Assembly: GCA_958407995.1 (NCBI GenBank)
Contig: CATYJU010000004.1
Location: 17,896 to 81,895 of the forward strand
Origin: an uncultured Collinsella sp.
GTDB lineage: Bacteria; Actinomycetota; Coriobacteriia; Coriobacteriales; Coriobacteriaceae
Reading direction: 5' to 3'
DNA length: 64,000 bases
Program-made: the position numbers and the translations under genes
The notes under the pieces: generated by a model
The model's input: the letters and a program-made list of their open reading frames with translations, nothing else
The model's database searches: none
What the model was told of the DNA's origin: nothing
Part shown: positions 50,235 through 58,994 of the stretch, piece by piece
Position numbering within the stretch: the first letter of the stretch is position 1
Layout of the letters: each line of letters opens with the position of its first letter

Positions 50235-50266
50235 AGGGGCCCGCATCCGATAGGATACGGGCCCCT
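50235..50266 (-). terminator. Terminator of pgi (right copy)
   Basis: AGGGGCCCGCATCC and GGATACGGGCCCCT with one mismatch around GATA; TTTGCTTTG follows on the minus strand. Closely related to the hairpin at 46711-46758. Confidence 0.8.
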
Positions 50267-50298
50267 GACTATAAGGCGCGATGCGTTAACAGCAGCGA

Positions 50299-51993
50299 CT
50301 ACTTGCGATGCGCGCGATAGAACTCGATGAGCGCCTGGGTCGAAGCGTCCTGCTCGGCCTTGGCGGCATCGTCGTGGAAGGCAGGGGTGATCTGCTTGGC
50401 AAGCTGCTTGCCCAGCTCGACGCCCCACTGGTCGTAGGAGTCGATGCCCCAGACCGTGCCCTCGACAAACGTGATGTGCTCGTACAGTGCGATGAGCTCG
50501 CCGAGTGCGAACGGGGTCAGCGTGTCGCCAAAGATCGAGGTCGTCGGACGGTTACCCTCAAAGCAGCGGGCCGGGACGATCTGCTCGGGCGTGCCCTCGG
50601 CACGAACCTCATCGGCCGTCTTACCAAAGGCGAGCGCCTTGGTCTGGGCCAGGAAGTTGCCCAGGAACAGCTCGTGGACATCCTGGCCGCTGTCGGTCGC
50701 AGGGTTGGCGGTATTGGCGAAGGCGATGAAGTCAGCCGGAACCACCACAGTGCCCTGGTGCAGCAGCTGATAGAAGGCATGCTGGCCGTTGGTGCCGGGC
50801 TCGCCCCAGAAGATCTCACCGGTGTCGGAGGTCACGGCGCTGCCGTCCCAGCGGACATGCTTGCCGTTGGACTCCATGGTGAGCTGCTGCAGGTAGGCCG
50901 GGAAGCGGTGCAGGTACTGGCAGTACGGCAGCACGGCGTGGCTCTTGGAACCGAAGAAGTTGACGTACCAGACGTTGAGCAGGCCCATCAGCGCGACGGC
51001 ATTGTTCTCGAGCGGGGTGTTGCAGAAGTACTCGTCGATGGCGTGGAAGCCCTCGAGGAACTGCTGGAAGCGCTCGGGGCCGAGCACGACGATCAGCGAC
51101 AGGCCCACGGCGGAGTCAACGGAATAGCGGCCGCCAACCCAGTTCCAGAAACCGAAGGCGTTGGCGGGGTCGATACCGAAGGCTTCGACCTTCTCGAGTG
51201 CGGTGGAAACGGCGACGAAGTGCTTTGCCACGGCCTCGGCGTTCTGCTCATCGGAGCCGTCGATGGCGCCCTGAGCCTTGAGCTGCTCGAGCATCCAGGT
51301 CTTGACCTCGCGGGCGTTGGTGAGGGTCTCGAGCGTGGTGAAGGTCTTGGAGACGATGATCACGAGCGTGGTCTCGGGATCCAAGCCCTTGAGCTTCTCG
51401 GCCTGGTCGTTGGGGTCGATGTTGGAGATGTAGCGGCAGTCGATACCGGCGTCGGCATAGGGACGCAGAGCCTCGTAAGCCATGACCGGGCCCAAATCGG
51501 AGCCGCCGATGCCGATGGACACCAGGTGCTCGATCTTTTTGCCGGTAACACCCTTCCACTCACCGGAGCGCACGCGCTCGGCGAAGGCATACATGCGGTC
51601 CAGGACCTCGTGCACGTCGGCGACGACGTCCTGGCCGTCGACGATGAGCTGGCCCTTCTCGCTTGCCGGGCGGCGCAGCGCGGTGTGCAGGACGGCGCGG
51701 TCCTCGGTGGTGTTGATGTGCTCGCCGGAGAACATGGCGTCGCGGCGCTCCTCGAGCTTCACCTCGCGGGCAAGATCGCACAGCAGCTTGACGGTCTCAT
51801 CGGTCACCAGGTTCTTCGAAAGATCGAAGTGCAGGTCACCGGCGTCAAAGCTCAGCTTGTTCACGCGGTCGGCGTCAGCAGCGAACCAGGCCTTGAGGTC
51901 GATACCATCGGCCTCAAGCTTCTCCTGATGAGCCTCGAGTGCCTTCCAAGCGGCAGTCGACGTAGCATCGATAGGTGCGGCAACAGTTGCCAT
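50299..51993 (-). CDS. pgi: Glucose-6-phosphate isomerase
   Basis: 564 residues, full-length PGI. Signature segments include [55 protein letters not shown], the active-site [19 protein letters not shown] and [14 protein letters not shown]. It interconverts glucose 6-phosphate and fructose 6-phosphate. GAGGAGG precedes ATG 51993. Its 3' end with terminator is duplicated about 3.5 kb further left, bordering an inserted segment. Confidence 0.95.
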   Translation of the reverse strand: MATVAAPIDATSTAAWKALEAHQEKLEADGIDLKAWFAADADRVNKLSFDAGDLHFDLSKNLVTDETVKLLCDLAREVKLEERRDAMFSGEHINTTEDRAVLHTALRRPASEKGQLIVDGQDVVADVHEVLDRMYAFAERVRSGEWKGVTGKKIEHLVSIGIGGSDLGPVMAYEALRPYADAGIDCRYISNIDPNDQAEKLKGLDPETTLVIIVSKTFTTLETLTNAREVKTWMLEQLKAQGAIDGSDEQNAEAVAKHFVAVSTALEKVEAFGIDPANAFGFWNWVGGRYSVDSAVGLSLIVVLGPERFQQFLEGFHAIDEYFCNTPLENNAVALMGLLNVWYVNFFGSKSHAVLPYCQYLHRFPAYLQQLTMESNGKHVRWDGSAVTSDTGEIFWGEPGTNGQHAFYQLLHQGTVVVPADFIAFANTANPATDSGQDVHELFLGNFLAQTKALAFGKTADEVRAEGTPEQIVPARCFEGNRPTTSIFGDTLTPFALGELIALYEHITFVEGTVWGIDSYDQWGVELGKQLAKQITPAFHDDAAKAEQDASTQALIEFYRAHRK

Positions 51994-52118
51994 AGAGTCC
52001 TCCTCAGCATACGGGCGCACGCCTCCATGCGCCCGGACATTCAGATGCCACTATTCTAGCGCAGGTCAAGACTACAATCAGCGAGCGTTGCCAATCGGCC
52101 CCCAAACGGTAACCGATT

Positions 52119-52182
52119 AAAAAGGGACAGGCTTATTTTGGCAGGTCAAACGCTTTACCAACCAAAAATAACCCGTCCTTTT
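52119..52182. repeat. GGGACAGG-type repeat, copy 2, forming a long hairpin
   Basis: AAAAGGGACAGGCTTATTTT (from 52119) and CCAAAAATAACCCGTCCTTT (to about 52181) are largely complementary around a 20-nt loop. It lies between the ADH-like gene end and pgi start. Confidence 0.65.
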
Positions 52183-52192
52183 ATGGCAAATA

Positions 52193-52768
52193 TTAGGCCG
52201 CGGCGCAGATGCTACCGAGCAACTCACGCAGAGGAGACCCGATGCCCTCCAGCAGTTCGGGCGCGATAATGGCAAAAACGGGAACCTCACCGGTGCCCAC
52301 GACAGCAGGCGCCTTGCCCTCCGAGAGAATGCATCCATAAGGGACAAAACCGTCTTCGCCGGCATCGAGCGCCGCCATGCGACGGGCGAGTTCGCGTGCA
52401 AAGCCAGCAGTATCGGCATCGCCGATCGCCAGGACAAAGTCCACGCCTTCGTCGGTCGCCAGGGCCACGGCTTCGTCGATCAGTTCGTCTCCCCCGTCGC
52501 CCCCAACCGAGCCGCAGCGGAAAAGCACACGCTCGAGTAGGGCTCGATCAAGCGAGCCAAGTGCCGCCGAGACAAGCTCATCGCGCGTATGCTTGTCACC
52601 GCCCAACACGACCAGCGCCTTGGTGCCACCGTAGTGAGCGACCAATCGTCCGCACCAGCGAGCCACGTCTCCATCCACAACAAGGCGCGTCGGCATACCA
52701 AACCCGTAATTGACCATCTTTCCCACAACCCTTCCGTGCGTATAGGCGGTATCGATCGTTAGGCTCAT
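52193..52768 (-). CDS. Truncated iron-containing alcohol dehydrogenase-like protein
   Basis: 191 residues resembling only the N-terminal NAD-binding domain of iron ADHs: NYGFGMPTRLVVDGDVARWC, GGTKALVVLGGDKHTRDELV and EGVDFVLAIGDADTAGFAREL, where the family has GGGS and DSAK. The helical metal-binding domain with its His residues is absent. The frame ends normally and the cofactor motif is altered, so it is a shortened homologue with a new role or a decaying gene. GGGACAGG-type repeats stand on both sides. Confidence 0.6.
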   Translation of the reverse strand: MSLTIDTAYTHGRVVGKMVNYGFGMPTRLVVDGDVARWCGRLVAHYGGTKALVVLGGDKHTRDELVSAALGSLDRALLERVLFRCGSVGGDGGDELIDEAVALATDEGVDFVLAIGDADTAGFARELARRMAALDAGEDGFVPYGCILSEGKAPAVVGTGEVPVFAIIAPELLEGIGSPLRELLGSICAAA

Positions 52769-52847
52769 GCTACGAAGCGAGCTTTTCCGAGCTGTTTCGC
52801 GCTCTTTAGAGCTGCGTTAAAACCCGATCCAACCGCACGACCATACC

Positions 52848-52884
52848 TACCAAAACAAACCAGTCCCTTTTTGACAGGTTTTGA
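52848..52884. repeat. GGGACAGG-type repeat, copy 3
   Basis: CCTACCAAAACAAACCAGTC followed by CCTTTTTGACAGGTTTTGAC; same unit as at 4705. Confidence 0.6.
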
Positions 52885-52903
52885 CGATGTCCGGATGAGC
52901 GGG

Positions 52904-52940
52904 TATTATCGAACAGGTATTCGATAAGAACATGTGTTTG
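52904..52940 (+). promoter_or_regulatory. Two LexA (SOS) boxes at the uvrX promoter
   Basis: TCGAACAGGTATTCGA (52909-52924) and AGAACATGTGTTTG (52927-52940) each fit 12 of 14 positions of the Gram-positive SOS consensus CGAACRNRYGTTYC. TATTAT at 52904-52909 can be the -10, so bound LexA would block transcription. Confidence 0.75.
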
Positions 52941-52953
52941 ATGGGAGGCTCGG

Positions 52954-54459
52954 ATGGCGCACGAGCAGCACACCTATATCTGCATCGACCTCAAGACGTT
53001 TTATGCCAGCGTCGAGTGCGTCGACCGTGGGCTCGATCCGCTCACCACCAACCTGGTCGTTGCCGACGAATCGCGCGGACGCACGACCATCTGCCTTGCC
53101 ATCACGCAGGCCATGAAGGACCTCGGGATACACAATCGCTGCCGTCTGTTCGAAATTCCCGATGGCATCGACTACATCACGGCCGTACCACGCATGCAGC
53201 ATTACATGGAGGTGTCGGCGAAAATCTACGGTATCTATCTGGAATACGTCAGCCCCCAGGACGTGCACGTCTACTCCATCGATGAGTGCTTTATCGACGT
53301 GACGCCCTATCTGGACCTCTATCACACAGATGCGGAAGGGTTCGCCTGCACGCTGCGCGACGAGGTCCTCGCGCGCACCGGCATCACGGCGACGGTCGGC
53401 ATCGGCCCCAACCTATTCCAGGCCAAGGTAGCGCTCGACATTACCGCCAAGCACGTACCCAGCCGCATCGGCATACTCGACGACGAGACCTTTCGCAAGG
53501 AGATCTGGCCCCATCGTCCCATCACCGATATCTGGGGCATCGGTCCCGGCGTGGCAGCCCGCCTCGAGAAATACGGCGTCTACGATCTGATGGGCGTCGC
53601 GGCGCTCGACGAAAACCTGCTTTACGACGAGCTCGGCGTCAATGCCGAATATCTCATCGACCATGCCTTCGGGCGCGAGCCGACAACCATCGCCGATATC
53701 CAAGCCTATCGCCCGCAAGCAACTTCGACCACCACAGGACAGGTGCTCTCGAAGGGTTATGCCTACGAACAGGCCTATACCGTCTTGCGCGAGATGGTCG
53801 ACAACGCCGTTTTAGACTTGGTCGATAAGCACGTGGTCTGCGACAGCATCTCGCTCTTTGTGGGCTACGCGAGCGAACGCGCCGACATACGCCGCCTCGA
53901 CGCCAGCGGTACAGCGCAGTATGTGGACGGATGCGGGCACCTGCGCTCGAGCACATCGAGTATCGAACCCACCGCAACCGCCGGCCCCGAGCTCGCGCCC
54001 CGTGCGCCCAAGCCCGTCCAGCGCGATGACGAACGGCGTCGCCTGGTGCGCGAAGCGCAGGCAATCGATGGCATCTTTGTGGGAGAGCATGGCGGCAAAC
54101 CGCGCGGTGGCTATGCCGCACTCTTTGCGCACTCTAACGCCTCGCGAAAGCTGCCCGAGCGTACCAATTCGTTTAAGAAGATCATGGGCTATTTCGATGA
54201 GCTCTGGGCGCAGACTGTCGATCCCAAACGACCGGTCAAGCGCATCAACCTGGGATTTGGCAACCTCATGCCCGAGGAATTTGCCACCATCGATCTATTC
54301 AGCGATATCGAGGCCGATGAGCGCGAGCGCGACCTGGCGCGCGCCGTCCTGGCCGTGAAAGGCAAGTACGGCAAGAACGCGCTCGTCAAGGGATTAAGCT
54401 TTACCGCCGGCGCCACCGCGCGCGAACGCAACGAACAAGTTGGAGGACACCGTGCCTAA
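52954..54459 (+). CDS. Y-family DNA polymerase, UvrX/UmuC-like
   Basis: 501 residues. The palm has ICIDLKTFYASVECVDRGLDP, the catalytic VYSIDECFIDVTPYL, and GIGPNLFQAKVALD; the thumb helix-hairpin-helix is ITDIWGIGPGVAARLEKYGV. A little-finger domain follows, interrupted by a charged linker of about 60 residues (TATAGPELAPRAPKPVQRDD). It is the UvrX type found in Gram-positive bacteria, a translesion polymerase. GGGAGG precedes ATG 52954, and tandem LexA boxes control it. A YolD-like gene overlaps its end. Confidence 0.9.
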   Translation: MAHEQHTYICIDLKTFYASVECVDRGLDPLTTNLVVADESRGRTTICLAITQAMKDLGIHNRCRLFEIPDGIDYITAVPRMQHYMEVSAKIYGIYLEYVSPQDVHVYSIDECFIDVTPYLDLYHTDAEGFACTLRDEVLARTGITATVGIGPNLFQAKVALDITAKHVPSRIGILDDETFRKEIWPHRPITDIWGIGPGVAARLEKYGVYDLMGVAALDENLLYDELGVNAEYLIDHAFGREPTTIADIQAYRPQATSTTTGQVLSKGYAYEQAYTVLREMVDNAVLDLVDKHVVCDSISLFVGYASERADIRRLDASGTAQYVDGCGHLRSSTSSIEPTATAGPELAPRAPKPVQRDDERRRLVREAQAIDGIFVGEHGGKPRGGYAALFAHSNASRKLPERTNSFKKIMGYFDELWAQTVDPKRPVKRINLGFGNLMPEEFATIDLFSDIEADERERDLARAVLAVKGKYGKNALVKGLSFTAGATARERNEQVGGHRA

Positions 54460-54877
54460 ACCCAAACAACAGCCCGTGCGCCCGCCGACCGCCTTCGAGC
54501 GCCTGGCGGACCCCGAGGGCAGACGCCGCGCCGCCGACCCCAACCTCACTGCCAACGGTGCCGTGCGCGCCAACCGCGCCGCACAGTTTATGCCCTTTGC
54601 CGCCCTCACGGGATACTACGAACTCGTGCGCAAGCAGGAAATCACCGTCGAGCCAAAACGTGAGCTCACGGAAGAAAAAGCCCTCGTGCTTTCTAAAAAA
54701 CTCGAGGGTCTCAAACGTGGCGACTTGGTTCGTGTCACCTATTACGATACATACGGCTATCGCAGCCGCACCGGCATCCTCGACGAGGCGCTCCCCGCCT
54801 TCAAGCTCCTCAAGCTCCGAGACATCGCCATCGACTTCGACGACATCCAAGACATCGAACTGCGCGGACGAGCCTAG
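54452..54877 (+). CDS. YolD-like protein
   Basis: 141 residues, with FMPFAALTGYYELVRKQEITVE, LSKKLEGLKRGDLVRVTYYD and a C-terminal LRDIAIDFDDIQDIEL, the YolD-like family that accompanies UvrX-type polymerases and is compared with UmuD-like partners. GTG 54452 with GGAGG 5 nt upstream overlaps the polymerase stop by 8 bp. It shares the SOS promoter and is presumably an accessory factor. Confidence 0.85.
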   Translation: MPKPKQQPVRPPTAFERLADPEGRRRAADPNLTANGAVRANRAAQFMPFAALTGYYELVRKQEITVEPKRELTEEKALVLSKKLEGLKRGDLVRVTYYDTYGYRSRTGILDEALPAFKLLKLRDIAIDFDDIQDIELRGRA

Positions 54878-54903
54878 CCAAGGAAGCGCATCCAGAGCGA
54901 CGC

Positions 54904-55287
54904 TTACAGCGTCATGACGTAGTAGCCCGCGTCTTTCACGGCCGTCTCGAGGACATCACGATCCACCGGCTGCTTAGAGCGCACGCGTGCCGTGTGGTCC
55001 GCATACGTCACCGTTGCCCACACGCCATCCAGTGCATTGAGGGCATTGGCTACGTTCTGAGCGCAGCCGTCACAGCTCATGCCGCCGATGAGCAGCTCAT
55101 CGCTATAGGGATAGTGTGACGCATCGGTATCCACCACAACAACCTTTTTGGCCTTCTTGCCGCTCGCACCATCGCTGCAACAACTCTTCCCGTGTGTCGA
55201 AGCGGCAATGCGACGCAGTCCAAAAAACATGCCGACGGCAATGACGGCCAGCACGATGAGATTCGCAGGGCTGAGCAAGTCACTCAT
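54904..55287 (-). CDS. Membrane-anchored heavy-metal-associated (copper chaperone-like) protein
   Basis: 127 residues. One N-terminal membrane helix (LIVLAVIAVGMFFGL), a linker with adjacent cysteines (KSCCSDG) and a Lys patch, then an HMA domain with the metal site GMSCDGCAQNV. Free CopZ-like chaperones lack the anchor, so this is a tethered form. AAAGGGG precedes ATG 55287. A CsoR-like palindrome just upstream points to copper. The target P-type ATPase is not in the window. Confidence 0.82.
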   Translation of the reverse strand: MSDLLSPANLIVLAVIAVGMFFGLRRIAASTHGKSCCSDGASGKKAKKVVVVDTDASHYPYSDELLIGGMSCDGCAQNVANALNALDGVWATVTYADHTARVRSKQPVDRDVLETAVKDAGYYVMTL

Positions 55288-55315
55288 GCGTTCCCCTTTC
55301 AAGTAGCCCTATCTA

Positions 55316-55335
55316 GATACCCCCATGGGGTGTCC
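55316..55335 (-). promoter_or_regulatory. CsoR-like copper operator
   Basis: GATACCCCCATGGGGTGTCC, a G/C-tract palindrome of the CsoR type (TACCCC-N-GGGGTA), 29 bp before the chaperone start. Confidence 0.6.
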
Positions 55336-55394
55336 CCATCTTAACCCAAAATCATGTCTGTTCGGTCAATTAGTTTCCCTCTTCAAACTTTTTG

Positions 55395-55440
55395 TTGACC
55401 ATGGCTTACTTTCGTGTATAAGTTTTCCTAGGCTAACAAC
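55395..55440 (+). promoter_or_regulatory. Promoter with IdeR/DtxR-like box for the DUF3793-flavodoxin unit
   Basis: -35 TTGACC (55395-55400), 16 bp, -10 TATAAG (55417-55422), directly followed by TTTTCCTAGGCTAACAAC. Its TAGGCTAAC centre matches the middle of the iron-box consensus TTAGGTTAGGCTAACCTAA. Confidence 0.55.
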
Positions 55441-55461
55441 TGAGGACCCGAAAGGGGCATC

Positions 55462-56166
55462 GTGACTCGAACCATTGACATCCCAACATACCAAACGGCT
55501 GTCGTGCGCAACTGCTCCCCTACGCTCGCAGGTATCAAGCCGGCTTCGCTCTTTACCTATCCCGGCGTTTACGCCAACCAAAACGGAAAACCCAGCGCCA
55601 CCCATATCGAAGAGCGACGCTCTCGCCTGCTCGCCGTCATAGCCCAATGCAACTGCGAGCTCCAGCCACTCGGGATCCATATGAGCGTTTTGGTCTGGCG
55701 CCCCTGCGGAGCGCTCATCTATGTGTACCGCCCTGCGGACCTCATGCGATACCTCTCCGACCCCCGTGCCACGACGGCGCTAGCCGCCGAAGGTTACGAT
55801 GTCCACAACCTGCCCGCATCCCTGGTGCATCTCGCCGCTCGCATCACGCTGGCAAGCAGCAATGCCGCAGAAAGCGCCTATGACGGCAGCGTCTGCGCAC
55901 TCGCGCGAAATAGGCACTGCGATACGGGGTGCATATGCGAGTTCCCCCACGAAATTGGCTATTTTTTGGGCTATCCCTACGAAGATGTCCATCAGTTTAT
56001 CGTCCAGCACGGCGAAAACTATAAGGTCTTTGGCGCATGGAAGGTATACACAAACGTTGAGCAGGCGCTCACGACCTTCGATTCCTATCGCGCATGCACG
56101 CAATACCTTACCTACATCTATCAACAGGGCTGCACCCTGGGACAACTTGTCCAGGCAACCCGATAG
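55462..56166 (+). CDS. DUF3793-family protein
   Basis: 234 residues. The family signature is clear: CEFPHEIGYFLGYPYEDVHQFI and GENYKVFGAWKVYTNVEQAL, with VRNCSPTLAGIKPASLFTY at the N-terminus. Several Cys (CALARNRHCDTGCIC) lie before the signature. DUF3793 genes often neighbour flavodoxins, as here. GTG 55462 has AAAGGGG upstream. The function is unknown; an iron-limitation role is suggested by the promoter box. Confidence 0.85.
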   Translation: MTRTIDIPTYQTAVVRNCSPTLAGIKPASLFTYPGVYANQNGKPSATHIEERRSRLLAVIAQCNCELQPLGIHMSVLVWRPCGALIYVYRPADLMRYLSDPRATTALAAEGYDVHNLPASLVHLAARITLASSNAAESAYDGSVCALARNRHCDTGCICEFPHEIGYFLGYPYEDVHQFIVQHGENYKVFGAWKVYTNVEQALTTFDSYRACTQYLTYIYQQGCTLGQLVQATR

Positions 56167-56212
56167 AGCATACAAAACGCGGCCGCACGCCGCACAACCG
56201 AAAGGAAAACAT

Positions 56213-56632
56213 ATGAGCAAGATCGCCGTCGTCTATTGGAGCGGCACGGGCAACACCGAGGCCATGGCAAACCTCGTTGCCGAAGGTGCAACCGATGCCG
56301 GCGCCGAGGCAGAGGTCATCTCCTGCGCCGACTTCTCCGCAGACAAGGCCGCTGGCTATGACGCTATCGCCTTCGGCTGCCCCGCCATGGGTTCCGAGGA
56401 GCTTGAATATGATGAGTTCCAGCCCATGTGGGATGAGGTCAAGGAGACCCTCGGCGACAAGAAGGTCGTCCTCTTTGGCTCTTATTCGTGGGCCGAGGGC
56501 GAATGGATGGACAACTGGAAGGCGGACGCCGACGAGGAGGGCGTCAACGTCGTCGATTCCGTCATCTGCTACGACGCCCCCGATGATGAGAGCGAAGCGG
56601 CCTGCCGCGCCCTTGGAGCCGAGCTCGCCTAG
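56213..56632 (+). CDS. Flavodoxin
   Basis: 139 residues, short-chain flavodoxin. FMN phosphate loop WSGTGNTEAMA, then FGCPAMGSEELEYDEFQPMW and LFGSYSWAEGEWMDNW for the isoalloxazine loops. It replaces ferredoxin as electron carrier when iron is scarce. AAAGGA precedes ATG 56213, 46 bp after the DUF3793 stop, in one transcript closed by a strong terminator. Confidence 0.93.
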   Translation: MSKIAVVYWSGTGNTEAMANLVAEGATDAGAEAEVISCADFSADKAAGYDAIAFGCPAMGSEELEYDEFQPMWDEVKETLGDKKVVLFGSYSWAEGEWMDNWKADADEEGVNVVDSVICYDAPDDESEAACRALGAELA

Positions 56633-56690
56633 CGGCAATGAGCTCCGCCCGCAACGCGCATTGCAACAAAACACATTCGCGTCCCAACAA

Positions 56691-56724
56691 AAACGGGAGC
56701 CGGATCACATCCGGCTCCCGTTTT
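56691..56724. terminator. Terminator after flavodoxin
   Basis: AAACGGGAGCCGGAT and ATCCGGCTCCCGTTT perfect 15-bp arms around CAC, T-run follows. It may also serve the convergent ABC operon. Confidence 0.9.
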
Positions 56725-56749
56725 CTGCTATGTCAGTCATATAAAGCGG

Positions 56750-57502
<753 letters not shown>

Positions 57503-57514
57503 GATAGGACCTCC

Positions 57515-58876
57515 TTACAGACCGGCGATGTGATCGGCGGGCGTCGCGACAACCTGTCCGGCGCTCTTGGCGGGACGCTTCTTCTTGGTCTCGGCCGTGC
57601 CCAAAAGCCTCGCCTCAAGACCGCTCACCAAGCGAGCGAGCGGCAGGGTGATGACCAGATAGAACAGGGCGGCAACCACGTACGGTGTAATGGAGCCCGT
57701 CGTGGCCACGATGGTACGGGCGTTCATGACGATCTCGACCACACCCACGGCGGCAAGCAGCGACGTATCCTTGTAAAGCAAGATAAACTCGCTGGTCAGC
57801 GTAGGCAAAACATTACGGAACGTCTGCGGAATCATGACATAGAGCAGCGTCTGGAACGCGTTCATGCCCAGCGAACGCGCAGCCTCGTTTTGGCCCTTGG
57901 GGATCGATTGAATACCGGCACGGAAGATCTCGCATAGGTACGCAGACGAGTTCATGGCCATGACGATAACGCCAAGCACGTAGTCATCAACCTTGACGCC
58001 GGCCAACGGCAGACCGAAGAACGCGATATAGATCTGCAGGAACGCCGGCGTACCGCGGATGATATTCACATAGATGCCGGCGAGGCAGCGCAGGATGCGC
58101 GACTTGGAGATGCGCATGAGCGACAGGGCAAAACCGAAGGGAATTGCCAGCGGAAACGCCACAAGCACGATCGAAAGCGACATAAGGAAGCCCTTAAAGA
58201 CGATCGGCAGGCTTTGGACCAAAATGACCGGGTTCAAGAACAGGCGCAGGAACATATTGGAGTTCCAGGCCTCGACCCACGGCTGCTCCTTAAGATCGGC
58301 CAGGAAGTTATCGAAGGCCGTCACGCCCTTGATCTCCACCGACGGAATCTTGGAGATCTTCTTGGTCGAGCCATCGGCCAAAGTGTAGGTGCCGCTAAAG
58401 GCCTCATCGCCGCCCTCGACGGGGAAGGTCACGCCGTAAACCTCGACACGGAAAAAGCCGCCGGCAGGCGCCGTCTCGCCAAAGTCAATCTTGAGCGTCT
58501 GGCCATCAGCCTTGCACGTGGGTTTCATGGGCGTACGATCCATGAGGTCCTCGCCCGAGAGCATCGTCAATCGCGTGTCATCGGTACCAAACGTCGTGCC
58601 GTCGACAAACGTCAAAGAAAGACCGCTCAGCTCCTCGTCGGCATCGGCCTGGACCTCCCAGGTAATGCGCGTCTCGGTACCGCCGACCACAGCGCTGCCC
58701 GAACCGGTGTTGGGTCGGGCGGTAATCTTTGCGGTCTCAAGCGCCTGGGCGGTCGTGGGCGCATATGCCCCCACACACACCAGCGCAAGCGCCACGGCCA
58801 TGACGCAGACTAGCTTTTGGAGCAAGGCGGGCAGTGGAAAACGCTGCTCCGCGGCCCCTTTGTTCAGTCGAGACAA
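57515..58876 (-). CDS. Amino-acid ABC transporter permease with N-terminal ectodomain
   Basis: 453 residues from TTG 58876, which has AGGAG 7 nt upstream. A signal-like helix (LVCVMAVALALVCVGAYAPT) is followed by about 140 extracellular residues of beta character (ITWEVQADADEELSGLSLTF, GGFFRVEVYGVTFPVEGG). The permease proper begins near residue 200, with FLMSLSIVLVAFPLAIPFGF, the EAA loop in NEAARSLGMNAFQTLLYVMIPQ and PYVVAALFYLVITLPLARLV. The ectodomain is not a periplasmic-binding domain and I do not recognise it; a free SBP is encoded upstream. Confidence 0.87.
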   Translation of the reverse strand: MSRLNKGAAEQRFPLPALLQKLVCVMAVALALVCVGAYAPTTAQALETAKITARPNTGSGSAVVGGTETRITWEVQADADEELSGLSLTFVDGTTFGTDDTRLTMLSGEDLMDRTPMKPTCKADGQTLKIDFGETAPAGGFFRVEVYGVTFPVEGGDEAFSGTYTLADGSTKKISKIPSVEIKGVTAFDNFLADLKEQPWVEAWNSNMFLRLFLNPVILVQSLPIVFKGFLMSLSIVLVAFPLAIPFGFALSLMRISKSRILRCLAGIYVNIIRGTPAFLQIYIAFFGLPLAGVKVDDYVLGVIVMAMNSSAYLCEIFRAGIQSIPKGQNEAARSLGMNAFQTLLYVMIPQTFRNVLPTLTSEFILLYKDTSLLAAVGVVEIVMNARTIVATTGSITPYVVAALFYLVITLPLARLVSGLEARLLGTAETKKKRPAKSAGQVVATPADHIAGL

Positions 58877-58941
58877 GGTGGCTCCTATCGTAGAAGTTGC
58901 CGGCAAAACGAGACGGAAATACTCTCCGTCAAGAGAAGCGC

Positions 58942-58973
58942 AAAGGCCCTCTCCGCCAAAACGGAAAGGGCCC
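58942..58973 (-). terminator. Partial terminator between SBP and permease genes
   Basis: GGCCCTCTCCG and CGGAAAGGGCC with one mismatch. It would let the binding protein be made in excess over the membrane parts. Confidence 0.6.
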
Positions 58974-58994
58974 GTGAGCAATCAAGTAGCTATT

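Noticed and set aside
50308..52059. A 583-codon plus-strand frame opposite pgi
   Set aside because: Low-complexity Gly/Val/Leu/Asp translation with no family features; pgi on the other strand is unambiguous.
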